Shown: positions 7,252-15,037 of the stretch, piece by piece
Layout of the letters: the number at the start of each line of letters is the position of its first letter
How positions within the stretch are numbered: position 1 is the first letter of the stretch
DNA from: JAIQFL01 sp035501495
Lineage (GTDB): Bacteria > Acidobacteriota > Terriglobia > Bryobacterales > Bryobacteraceae
Direction: 5' to 3'
Assembly (NCBI GenBank): GCA_035501495.1
Contig: DATJWB010000102.1
Span: forward strand, 38,846 to 102,845
Length of the DNA stretch: 64,000 bases
Translations under genes and position numbers: made by a program
Notes under the pieces: model-generated
The model's database searches: none
Told to the model about the DNA's origin: nothing
Seen by the model: only the letters and a program-made list of their open reading frames with translations

Positions 7252-10038
7252 ATGTTTCGGGTGCTATGCTGCCTGATTTCCTCGTTCGCCGCGTACGCCG
7301 CTACGCCTCTCTTCCAAGCGTCCTTTGAGAAGCCCAACCAGGGCTGGAGCATCGAGCGCGGGGCGGCGACTCCGGATGCCGCGGTGCTGCACAACAACAA
7401 CAAGTCGCTGCGGCTGGAAGGAGTCAAGCATCAGCCCGACGTGCTGGTTCGCTTCGCACCCGTGTCGCTGACGATCGGTAAGCGTTACGAGCTGAGCGCC
7501 TGGGTCAAGACCGAGGACCTCGCGGTTCGCGATACCGACCGGTCTCCGATTACCATCGGCGCGGCGGTGAGCATGGCCTCCATGCCCTTCGACGTCCATT
7601 CGGCATCGGTGGGCGGCACCCAGCCCTGGACCCGGCTCTCCCTGAAGTTCGTGGCCAGCCGCGCGCAGGACCAAGTCCTGCTTTCGGCCGGCAGCGGCGG
7701 CGCACTCACCCGCGGCAAAGCCTGGTTCGAAGGCGTCAGCCTCGACGAAGTCTCTTCCGCCGATGAGTGGCCGACCCGCGATGCCGTGCAGACCTTCGGG
7801 CCGGCCTACCGCTATCCCTCCGCCGGGTGGATCTACCTGCACATCGAAGGCGCGCCATACGAGCGCGGATACCAGCACGGCCACCTGATGGCGCGCGAAA
7901 TCCCCGAATACCTGGAACGTTGCGCGGCGGACCTCGGTTCGAAGGACCAGTGGAACCAATACCGCACCACCGCCAACGCGCTCTTCCTGCGCGGGTTTGA
8001 CAAGGAGATCCTGGAGGAGATGCGCGGCATCGCCGACGGCGCCTCCGATGCCGGCGCCAAATGGCTGAACCGCCGCATCGACCTGATGGACATCGTGGTC
8101 GCAAACGTGACGGTCGAGCTGGGCGAGTTGGCCTCCGCGGTCGGGACCACGGCTACGGGACTCGAAGGAACCGATTTCGCCAAGCCCGGGTACGCCGAGA
8201 GTAAGCGCGATTCCGTGATGGATCACTGCAGCGCCTTCGCCGCCACGGGGCCCGCCACCCGCGATGGAAAGATGGTGATCGGACACGTGACGTGGTGGCC
8301 GCTCACCCTCGCCGAGCAGACCAACGTGATGCTCGACATCAAGCCCGCCTCGGGGCACCGCATGCTGATCCAAAGCTATCCGGGCGGCATCGAGAGCGGC
8401 ACCGACTGGTATCAGAACGATGCCGGTGTGGTGCTGACCGAGACCACGATCCGGCAAACGCCCTTCAACATGCAAGGAACGCCGGTGGCCTTCCGCGCCC
8501 GCATGGCGATCCAGTACGGCGGCAACGTGGACGAAGTGGTGAAGCAGCTCGGAACCCGCAACAACGGGCTCTACACCAACGAGTGGCTGATCGGCGACGC
8601 CAAGAACAACGAGATCGCGATGTACGAACTCGGCACCAATAAGACGAAACTGTGGCGCAGCTCGAAAAGCGAATGGTTTGGAGGAACACCGGGCTTCTAC
8701 TGGGGCAACAACAACGCGAAGGACCTCGCCGTTCGTCTGGAGAACTACCCCGACCCCAAGGGCGCGCCGGACTATATCCCCTTCGTCCCGGCCCCCCGCG
8801 ACCTCGCCTGGAACGAGATGTACCAGAAGTATCGCGGACAGATCGACGAGCAGTTCGCGTTTCTGGCCTTCCGCACCGCGCCGCTGGTGAGCGCGAGCAC
8901 GATGGACGCCAAGATAGCGACCTCGGACATGGCGTCACGCATGATGGTGTGGGCGGAAATCGGTAAGCCCAATCAGCGTGAATGGGTGCCCTCGCGATAT
9001 GGCTATGCCAGGAACGACGGCCTGTATCCGTCAGGCTATGCCCTGTTCCGCGCCGAGCCGTCCGACAGCCTGCGCACCGCGATCCAGGAGAACGAGAAGA
9101 CCCGGCTGGCGGCAAAGGCGAAGCCGGAAACCAAGCCCGCGGCACACACTGCATCATTGAAGGACCGCCTGTGGAAAGGCTGGCTGCTGCCGGCATCGGA
9201 AGCCGACATCTGGTTCGTAGGCGGGTCGGCCGGCTATTACCGCGTTCTGGAATCGGACGATGCCGAAAAGGCGTTGAGCGAGCAGCGGGCCGAGTATCGT
9301 GGACTGAAGCTCAGTCCGGACAACGCCATGAATCGCGTCCGCCTGCAGGAGGCCAAGGGCGTGCTGTTCCTGGACAGCCTGCGGCGCAAGATGGGGAACG
9401 ATGCGTTCCTGAAGCTGATGGCGGACTACTTCGCGGCCAACAGCACCAAGACGGTGACCGCCGAGTCGTTCCTCGAGAAGGCGGGCGTCTCGTTCGATTT
9501 CACCGAGCCGGCTGACGGGCCCGCCTATCTCACCAGCGACATTTCCCGCCGGCTTTCGTCGGCGGTGCTGGTGTACGGAACGGTGCGCGAGGCCGGCGCC
9601 AACCGCTATGCCGCCGAGCAGATGCAGCTTCGGTACCTGGACCGCTACGAAAGCGAGGTGCCGATCTACAAAGACTTCGAGGTATCCGACGATCTGCTGC
9701 GCCATCGTGATGTGATCTTCGTAGGAAGGCCCGAAGCCAATTCGGCGCTGGCAGCGTGGGCCGAGAAACTCGGTCTCAACTACCAGGGCGCGGCCTTCCG
9801 AATGGATAGCGATACGCACGCGTCCGAGCGCGAAGGGCTGGTGTTCGCGGCCAAGAATCCGCTGGATCCGGCTCACATGGTCCTGACCGTCGCAGGCAAC
9901 GATGCGCTCCGCACCGTAAAGGCCTCGCGCGTCGAAGCTTCGGCGGAGTATGTTCTGCTCGACGACGGCAATCCCCAGCGCACCGGGTTCGTCGGGCAGG
10001 GTGCCGCCGTCGCCCCAGACCGGCAGCGCCGGCGGTAG
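7252..10038 (+). CDS. Exported C45 / phospholipase B-like Ntn-hydrolase with N-terminal binding domain
   Basis: This 928-residue protein starts at the ATG at 7252, eight bases after the Shine-Dalgarno AGGAGA; an upstream in-frame ATG at 7183 would add 23 residues ahead of the signal peptide. A signal peptide (MFRVLCCLISSFAAYA) is followed by a beta-sandwich-like carbohydrate-binding-type domain (about residues 20-170). Next comes a C45 / phospholipase B-like domain with the YERGYQHGHLMA motif and the candidate nucleophile Cys326 in DHCSAFAATG. C45 enzymes activate by self-cleavage before the cysteine and hydrolyse amides. The region after residue 630 is rich in Ala/Lys and then has a peptidase-like or accessory domain I cannot name. 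Substrate unknown; penicillin-like amides, N-acyl amino acids or lipids fit the family. Confidence 0.75.
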   Translation: MFRVLCCLISSFAAYAATPLFQASFEKPNQGWSIERGAATPDAAVLHNNNKSLRLEGVKHQPDVLVRFAPVSLTIGKRYELSAWVKTEDLAVRDTDRSPITIGAAVSMASMPFDVHSASVGGTQPWTRLSLKFVASRAQDQVLLSAGSGGALTRGKAWFEGVSLDEVSSADEWPTRDAVQTFGPAYRYPSAGWIYLHIEGAPYERGYQHGHLMAREIPEYLERCAADLGSKDQWNQYRTTANALFLRGFDKEILEEMRGIADGASDAGAKWLNRRIDLMDIVVANVTVELGELASAVGTTATGLEGTDFAKPGYAESKRDSVMDHCSAFAATGPATRDGKMVIGHVTWWPLTLAEQTNVMLDIKPASGHRMLIQSYPGGIESGTDWYQNDAGVVLTETTIRQTPFNMQGTPVAFRARMAIQYGGNVDEVVKQLGTRNNGLYTNEWLIGDAKNNEIAMYELGTNKTKLWRSSKSEWFGGTPGFYWGNNNAKDLAVRLENYPDPKGAPDYIPFVPAPRDLAWNEMYQKYRGQIDEQFAFLAFRTAPLVSASTMDAKIATSDMASRMMVWAEIGKPNQREWVPSRYGYARNDGLYPSGYALFRAEPSDSLRTAIQENEKTRLAAKAKPETKPAAHTASLKDRLWKGWLLPASEADIWFVGGSAGYYRVLESDDAEKALSEQRAEYRGLKLSPDNAMNRVRLQEAKGVLFLDSLRRKMGNDAFLKLMADYFAANSTKTVTAESFLEKAGVSFDFTEPADGPAYLTSDISRRLSSAVLVYGTVREAGANRYAAEQMQLRYLDRYESEVPIYKDFEVSDDLLRHRDVIFVGRPEANSALAAWAEKLGLNYQGAAFRMDSDTHASEREGLVFAAKNPLDPAHMVLTVAGNDALRTVKASRVEASAEYVLLDDGNPQRTGFVGQGAAVAPDRQRRR

Positions 10039-10046
10039 CGCCACAT

Positions 10047-10565
10047 CTACTTCTGCGCCAGCATCGCCTTGAGATTCTTTTCTACGTCGTCTTTATCAAC
10101 CAGGCCCGCCACATACGCGGCCGCGACCCGGCCCTTGCGGTCGATCAGGAACGTGTCCGGTAGATTGTCGGCGGCGCCGTAGCGCTTCGCCGTCTCCTCG
10201 TCACCCAGAAGCATGCGGTACGGCACGTGGTTCTCCGCGAGGAACGGCTTCAGCACTGCCCACCCGCCTTCGTCCATCGACACGCCCACCACCTCGAGGC
10301 CCCGCTTCCGATAGGTTTTCGCGAATTCGGCGAACCACGGGATTTCCTCTTTGCAGCCGTGGCACCAGGTGGCCCAGAAATCCAGCAGGACGACTTTGCC
10401 CCTGTATTTCTTGAGCGCGGCGGTCTTGCCGGCGCTGTCCTTGAGTGCGAATTCAGGTGCCGGCTTACGCTCGCCGGCGGGCTGCAGATCCGCACGCTTC
10501 ACGGGTTGGGCGGCTGCCGCTGCGGTCAGTCCCAGAAACAGCGCCGCGCCACATGGCAGGTTCAT
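10047..10565 (-). CDS. TlpA/ResA-like thiol-disulfide oxidoreductase
   Basis: This 172-residue exported thioredoxin-fold protein has a signal peptide (MNLPCGAALFLGLTAAAAAQ) and the redox motif WATWCHGCKEEIP, with cysteines 68 and 71. The cis-proline region is LPDTFLIDRKGRV near residue 135. Members of the family reduce disulfides in the periplasm, for example during cytochrome c maturation. The gene is convergent with the C45 gene and only eight bases from it. Two CxxCH cytochrome motifs occur in the protein encoded at 57767-60364, but there is no direct evidence linking them. Cys5 lies inside the signal peptide and does not form a convincing lipobox. Confidence 0.87.
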   Translation of the reverse strand: MNLPCGAALFLGLTAAAAAQPVKRADLQPAGERKPAPEFALKDSAGKTAALKKYRGKVVLLDFWATWCHGCKEEIPWFAEFAKTYRKRGLEVVGVSMDEGGWAVLKPFLAENHVPYRMLLGDEETAKRYGAADNLPDTFLIDRKGRVAAAYVAGLVDKDDVEKNLKAMLAQK

Positions 10566-10663
10566 CGGTGTCCCTCCGCGTCTTCCAGATTACTATCACA
10601 TTGTGATTCTAATCAAGCGACACATGCGCCTTAGTTTGGCGAGTGCGGGAAAGATCCCGGCGC

Positions 10664-11212
10664 CTACCGGGTGCGCCCGATTTCGTAAACGTAAATGCTG
10701 TGATTCATGGAACCCAACCTGAAATGCACCACTTCCGCGGGCTTCCATCCGTTGATGGGGAATTGGTTGGAGACCACCCGGGCGCCGGGCTTCAGGTATT
10801 TCTCGAGGTTGGGTTTGATCCGCTCGTTGGAGCTGGTGAGGAAGAACATGGTCACGACGGTGGCAGGGCTGAGATCGATGTGCAGGGCGCTGCCTTCCAC
10901 CATGCTCACGCGATCTTCCAGACCCAACTCCTTGATCCGCTCGGTAGCTTTGCGGCAGAGGTCCGGCTGAATCTCCACGCCCACACCGTGCGCACCAAAC
11001 TTCTGCGCCGCAGTGATCACGATCCGGCCGTCTCCGGAGCCCAGATCGTATACCACGTCGCCGGCTTTGACGTGCCCGGCTTCGAGCATCTTTTCGACGA
11101 CCAGTTGTGGAGTGGGGATATACGGCGCGAGGTTTTCAGCAGCGCCGAATTTCTGTGCAATGGCTGGGGACGCGACGGAGACCAACAGCAGAACAAAGGG
11201 AAACGCCCGCAT
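10664..11212 (-). CDS. SAM-dependent methyltransferase with signal peptide
   Basis: This 182-residue class I methyltransferase has motif I as VVYDLGSGDGRIV (about residues 53-65) and the acidic ribose-binding residue in GVEIQPD. Unusually, the N terminus is a clear export signal (MRAFPFVLLLVSVASPAIAQ), so the enzyme would end up outside the cytoplasm where SAM is not expected. Similar proteins often act on lipids or quinones or are annotated as histone-methyltransferase DOT1-like. The SAM-binding motif is intact. It is followed after two bases by the VWFA-like gene on the same strand but is downstream of it in transcription. Confidence 0.78.
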   Translation of the reverse strand: MRAFPFVLLLVSVASPAIAQKFGAAENLAPYIPTPQLVVEKMLEAGHVKAGDVVYDLGSGDGRIVITAAQKFGAHGVGVEIQPDLCRKATERIKELGLEDRVSMVEGSALHIDLSPATVVTMFFLTSSNERIKPNLEKYLKPGARVVSNQFPINGWKPAEVVHFRLGSMNHSIYVYEIGRTR

Positions 11213-11214
11213 GA

Positions 11215-12471
11215 TTATTGCGAAGCCGAATTACCGGTTCCGGTCCTCCCGAACTTCGATTTTACTATATGGCCCATGATTTCGGTCCAGGAGAAAAACA
11301 CATCACGCGGCCTGGTAATCGTAAACTCGAGTCCTTTGAGGTATTTCACCGTGTTGCCAATGGCGTCCCGCCAGGGGTTCGCCTGGGGATTCAGATTGTA
11401 ATTCATGTAGAAAACCGGCATCTTGACGTCCGAAATCTGCTTCAAGGTATCGGGCGGCATGCCGTCTTCGAGCATGACCTTCGGCCCCGCAAAGATCACG
11501 GCGTCGGGCTTTTCGTCCTTCAGTTCCTTGGTGATCAGACCGGAGAGGAATTCCGAGTCCCCGTGCTTCTGGCTGAGCCGCTTGAGGTCCACAGTCCCCA
11601 GATTGAGTGAATTCAAGGCCTTTCCCAAGCCGGGGAAATCGATTTGCGAGGAATCCTGCTGCCGGTAAATCACCCGCTGCTCCTGCATGTTATAGGCGAC
11701 GAGCGAAAACTTGCCGATGCGGGGCTCGCGTTGAATATTACGGAGAATCGAGACGAGCGCGTTGGTGTCGATTGGTTGTAGCGTGGACGAGGAGGAGTCC
11801 TGGGGAGCGAAGTTGATCAGCACCTTCACGTTCAAAGGCGTGTCCTGCTGCTGCCGCTCGACGGGCGGCTCCTGCTTAAACGGCTCCTTATCGACCGGCT
11901 GGATCCTGGTCGGGGCAATGTCCAACGCCATCTGCTTGTCCTTCGACGGCAACTCCGCCACGATATCCCAATAGGACGAGCACAACCTTTCAGCCCGGTC
12001 GCGCATCAACCAGTCAACATGATATTTGCCCTCGCCCACCTCGAACGTGCCTTGCAGATAGGCAGGACCGCTGGCGTCTTCGTCCAACACGGGCACCTGA
12101 ATGTGCTGGCGGAAGTAGACCGCCTCGTCGGGGTGGCTCTCGGGCGTGACCCGAAAGACCATCGTGAGCTGGTTATCGGAACCAGCCAGTTCCTTGAGAG
12201 GCACGGAAACTTCGTACCCCGAGTGGAACTTGAGGTCGAAGCCGAGAGTTGCCTTGTTGACCGGGTTCACGGTACACGGCAGGTCCTTGCGTACTTCCTG
12301 AGACTCGAGGATCGCCGCATCGGACGAGAACAGGCGAACCTGTCCCCCGGGACCGGATGTCGGCATCAGATCTTGCGCCGAAACCAATCCGGCGGACACT
12401 GCCAGCAGACAGGCAGGAAGTCCAATGTTGAAGAGGGGACCACACCCGATCGAGCACCTAAGCATCGCCAT
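11215..12471 (-). CDS. Secreted VWFA-like acidobacterial protein
   Basis: The protein is exported (signal ending CLLAVSAGLVSAQ) and about 418 residues long if it starts at the ATG at 12471; the frame stays open to a TTG at 12540-12558, and no start has a good Shine-Dalgarno. The first half has a beta-rich region; the second half (VKVLINFAPQDSSSSTLQPIDTN onward) resembles the VWFA-like domain common in Acidobacteriota, with FSLVAYN and KPDAVIFAGP strands. The canonical MIDAS DxSxS motif is not present in the expected place, so metal-dependent adhesion is doubtful. The methyltransferase gene follows two bases after its stop, so the two probably form an operon. Function unknown. Confidence 0.65.
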   Translation of the reverse strand: MAMLRCSIGCGPLFNIGLPACLLAVSAGLVSAQDLMPTSGPGGQVRLFSSDAAILESQEVRKDLPCTVNPVNKATLGFDLKFHSGYEVSVPLKELAGSDNQLTMVFRVTPESHPDEAVYFRQHIQVPVLDEDASGPAYLQGTFEVGEGKYHVDWLMRDRAERLCSSYWDIVAELPSKDKQMALDIAPTRIQPVDKEPFKQEPPVERQQQDTPLNVKVLINFAPQDSSSSTLQPIDTNALVSILRNIQREPRIGKFSLVAYNMQEQRVIYRQQDSSQIDFPGLGKALNSLNLGTVDLKRLSQKHGDSEFLSGLITKELKDEKPDAVIFAGPKVMLEDGMPPDTLKQISDVKMPVFYMNYNLNPQANPWRDAIGNTVKYLKGLEFTITRPRDVFFSWTEIMGHIVKSKFGRTGTGNSASQ

Positions 12472-12659
12472 CACCGTGAGCACCCGTGGTACCAACGTAG
12501 CCGTTACGCTGGCGGCTTTCCTCGTTATTATGGCGCAGATTGGACGGGCCGCGAACAAGAATTATCGATATCCTTGATAAATCTCACTCACGTGGATTTC
12601 TCCACACCGGGGTGCTGTTTGGACCGCCGCTGGAATCGACTCAGGGAGGACTCGTAGCC

Positions 12660-13319
12660 GTGTTTGGAATGGACCGCAGTAAGTCACAAGGTGAAAATCC
12701 GCCGTCTCCAGACGGTCTGCCTGGCGACGTGATTGTGAGCGCCGACACCCGGAGGGCGCAGCGTGTGCCGCCGGGCCAGTCACGCACGCGAAAGTGGCCG
12801 ATTTTGGATGCCAGCGGTCCGCCATCCATCGACCTGCCGAAGTGGCAGTTCCGGATTTCCGGTCTGGTGGGTACAGAACTTGCATGGGACTGGAAAGAAT
12901 TCCAGAGCCTGCCCCGGGTTAAGGTGTTCTCCGACTTCCATTGCGTCACCCGGTGGTCGCGTCTGGGCAACTTGTGGGAAGGTGTTTCCACGCGCGAACT
13001 GATTCGCCAGGCGGGCGGTGTTCGAGGCGAAGCGCACTTTGCGATGGGGTACGGCTATGACCGCGGGTGGAGCACCAATTTGCCACTGGAGGACTTCCTT
13101 GCAGAAGACGCGCTTGTGGCGATTCTCCACGATGGTGAGCCGATCAGCCTCGAACACGGCGGACCGGCACGGTTGATTGTTCCCCGGCTCTACGCCTGGA
13201 AGAGCGCCAAGTGGGTGGCCGGGGTCGAGTTGATGGAGAACGACCGGCCCGGGTTCTGGGAGGCCAATGGCTACCACATGCGCGGCGATCCGTGGCGCGA
13301 AGAGCGCTACGGATTTTAG
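12660..13319 (+). CDS. Soluble sulfite-oxidase-family molybdopterin protein
   Basis: This 219-residue protein matches the molybdenum-cofactor domain of the sulfite oxidase / MsrP family. The molybdenum-ligating cysteine is Cys95 in FSDFHCVTRWS, and the later GYDRGWSTNLPLEDFL and HGGPARLIVPRLYAWKSAKWV blocks are typical cofactor-binding segments. The start is the GTG at 12660, nine bases after AGGGAGGA; an ATG at 12669 is possible. There is no Tat signal and no haem or dimerisation domain, so it looks cytoplasmic, unlike MsrP, and has no MsrQ-type partner next to it. Physiological substrate unknown. Confidence 0.82.
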   Translation: MFGMDRSKSQGENPPSPDGLPGDVIVSADTRRAQRVPPGQSRTRKWPILDASGPPSIDLPKWQFRISGLVGTELAWDWKEFQSLPRVKVFSDFHCVTRWSRLGNLWEGVSTRELIRQAGGVRGEAHFAMGYGYDRGWSTNLPLEDFLAEDALVAILHDGEPISLEHGGPARLIVPRLYAWKSAKWVAGVELMENDRPGFWEANGYHMRGDPWREERYGF

Positions 13320-13402
13320 ACGGTCGCCTCTCACTGCGACTTCCCCACCGGGAGGAGATGTCCCTGAGTTTCTTCCCGATTTTTGGACGAGGGCGCGATC
13401 CG

Positions 13403-13819
13403 TTACCCCGCCGCCCCGGCCATGCGGTGTTTCACGCGATAGCGCGACACATACGGCGCGCCTGGGGGTGCGGGCTCGGGCCGTGCCGCCGAGTGTATCT
13501 CGTCCATCATGGTGGTTACATGCGCGATGGCCGGGTCGAATCCGAAGGCCTGCAGCGCGTGCCGGGCCTCTTCAATCTGGCCGGCATACGCGGGGAATTC
13601 CACCAGCGTGGTGGATTCCGTCTCTTCGTGTTGGTCGGCATAGCAATAGACCAGCAATGCGTCGTGAAAGATCTGCGGGTTGATCGGGAAGCTGACCTGC
13701 GCCAGAGCCTCCAGCAGAGATTCCAGGTGGCGTGGATCCACGTGGATCGACACCGAAACCAGAACTCCGTTGGCGCCGGACAGCAACGCTTCGGCCGTTG
13801 ATTGGGGCCAGACACTCAT
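13403..13819 (-). CDS. Hypothetical protein with structured leader
   Basis: I do not recognise this 138-residue protein. It has no signal peptide or membrane segment. The first 90 residues alternate strands and helices (GVLVSVSIHVDPRHLESLLEAL, then NPQIFHDALLVYCYAD and TTLVEFPAY), which could form a small alpha-beta fold. The C terminus is proline-rich and then basic. The start ATG at 13819 follows the Shine-Dalgarno GGAGGGAGGGATGGA. A terminator-like hairpin with a T-run lies 40 bases upstream in the leader, which suggests conditional transcription. Confidence 0.6.
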   Translation of the reverse strand: MSVWPQSTAEALLSGANGVLVSVSIHVDPRHLESLLEALAQVSFPINPQIFHDALLVYCYADQHEETESTTLVEFPAYAGQIEEARHALQAFGFDPAIAHVTTMMDEIHSAARPEPAPPGAPYVSRYRVKHRMAGAAG

Positions 13820-13858
13820 TCCATCCCTCCCTCCGGCAAGGGGGCTGGAGAAACCAAC

Positions 13859-13889
13859 AAAAAACCCTGGAGCCCAAAGGCGCCAGGGT
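13859..13889 (-). terminator. Terminator-like hairpin in the leader of the 13403-13819 gene
   Basis: On the minus strand an ACCCTGG/CCAGGGT stem (13864-13870 with 13883-13889), with an inner GCC/GGC extension, is followed directly by six T residues (13864-13859). It lies between the expected promoter and the start codon of the gene ending at 13403. Bases 13876-13882, in its loop, can instead pair with 13915-13921 (AAAGGCG with CGCCTTT). That is the layout of an attenuator or riboswitch platform. I do not recognise an aptamer class. It could also simply end read-through from the zinc-ribbon operon 830 bases upstream. Confidence 0.6.
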
Positions 13890-14117
13890 GGAATGTTTCT
13901 CGAACAGACCGACTCGCCTTTAGCACTTTTTTTCGTGGTTGCAATTAGACGGGCTTAGAAGAGCCCTAAATCAATCCACGTCCCCTTTAGCATACCGCCA
14001 CGGATGTTTTGGGGCAACAGTTTTAATGTTTGTAAAGGTGAGCCCGTTCCCGAGCCGCGCCGTTGCGCGGAAAGCATTGACAATGATAGCCTCAACCTAT
14101 CTGGAGGAGTAAGAATC

Positions 14118-14660
14118 ATGCGGAAGCTGTCCCTTGTCCTGGCCGGCACCCTGGCGGCAATCAACCTCTTTGCCCAGGCAACGCCTCCCCCCAAGACGCA
14201 TCTCAAAGAGGGCGACATGGCGCCCGACTTTACGCTGCCGGCCACCACCGGTGGTAAAGTCACACTTTCGGAATTACGAGGCAAGTATAACGTAGTACTG
14301 GCCTTTTTCCCCGCCGCGTTTACCGGTGGTTGAACCAAGGAAGTGCAAGCATACCAGGCTGGTATGCCTAAATTCGATGCCAACGAAACCAAGGTTTTCG
14401 GCATCAGTACCGACAACACCCCCTCCCAAAAGGAGTTCGCCGCCAAGAACAACGTCACCTTCCCCCTGCTCAGCGATTTCGCGAAGCGACAGGTGGCGGC
14501 TGCCTACGGCGTCCTGATCACCGATTTGGGTATGGCCAATCGGTCTACCTTCGTCGTGGATAAGGAGGGCAAGATTGTGTACATTCAGGAGGGGAGTTCC
14601 GCCATCGATCCCACCGGCGCCGATACGGCGTGTAGCCGGTTGGCACACAAAAGCCAGTAG
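14118..14660 (+). CDS. Probable selenocysteine peroxiredoxin, AhpE-like, exported
   Basis: This peroxiredoxin reads through an in-frame TGA at 14331-14333. Read as selenocysteine it gives 180 residues, with Sec72 in FFPAAFTGG-U-TKEVQAYQ, exactly where AhpE/BCP-type peroxiredoxins have the peroxidatic cysteine (for example FTGxC). The rest of the family continues intact after the TGA: FGISTDNTPSQKEFAAKNN, FPLLSDF, AAYGVL and NRSTFVVDKEGKI. A signal peptide (MRKLSLVLAGTLAAINLFAQ) points to export. The start ATG at 14118 follows GGAGGA. A SECIS-like hairpin begins 15 bases after the TGA. A C-terminal Cys (DTACSRL) could resolve the selenenic acid. If not selenocysteine, this is a pseudogene with a single nonsense change. 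Confidence 0.8.
14331..14370 (+). promoter_or_regulatory. UGA codon with candidate bacterial SECIS hairpin
   Basis: After the TGA at 14331-14333 comes a perfect stem GCATACC/GGTATGC (14349-14355 with 14361-14367) closing a loop AGGCT (14356-14360). The loop begins 22 bases after the TGA. Bacterial SECIS elements have a short upper stem and a small G-containing apical loop at about this distance; the E. coli fdhF loop is AGGUCU. The stem lies within coding sequence that continues the peroxiredoxin family. No bulged U equivalent to the one that contacts SelB in E. coli is obvious, but this feature varies between phyla. Confidence 0.7.
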
Positions 14661-14721
14661 CATCAGCAAATTATTAGTTTCAGACAACGGGTGGCGGGGC
14701 GGCTTTCCGGCCTGCCACCTC

Positions 14722-15036
14722 CTACCCCGGGCAGACCTCGCTCAACTCCAGCAGGAGCACCGCCCCGCATTTCCCACAGACCACCGTATGGTCTTCCGCC
14801 ATATAGACCGCAGTCGAGTCACACTTGGCGCACGCAGCGGTCGGGTCGGCGGCTTCCGGCAGCGGGTCGGGTGGTACGATTCCCGAAACCACCCGTCCCG
14901 TGGCCTTCGTCACAGGTTCAAAGGTCGTTCCGCACTCCGCGCAAACGTGGTTGAAGCAGCAGTTCGGAGTGCAACTGTAAAACACCTCGCCCGAGCCGCA
15001 ACCGGGACAAGCAATAGCCAGTTTGCTGGTTGTCAC
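14722..15036 (-). CDS. Zinc-ribbon protein
   Basis: This 104-residue protein has several CxxC pairs: CPGCGSG at the start, CAECGTTF near residue 35, CAKCDST near 70 and CGKCGAV near 88. They suggest two zinc-ribbon or rubredoxin-like knuckles. No catalytic domain is visible. It starts with GTG one base after the stop of the PpiC gene (TAAC-GTG), so it is probably translated by coupling from the same mRNA. It may bind zinc or nucleic acid; nothing more specific can be said. Confidence 0.65.
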   Translation of the reverse strand: MTTSKLAIACPGCGSGEVFYSCTPNCCFNHVCAECGTTFEPVTKATGRVVSGIVPPDPLPEAADPTAACAKCDSTAVYMAEDHTVVCGKCGAVLLLELSEVCPG

Positions 15037-15037
15037 G

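Noticed and set aside
13927..13933. T-run on the plus strand as a terminator before the peroxiredoxin.
   Set aside because: No stable hairpin immediately precedes it; the strong hairpin nearby faces the other strand.
14087..14112. TTGACA followed by TATCTG before the peroxiredoxin as its promoter.
   Set aside because: Spacing is only 15 bases and the start site would fall in the Shine-Dalgarno.
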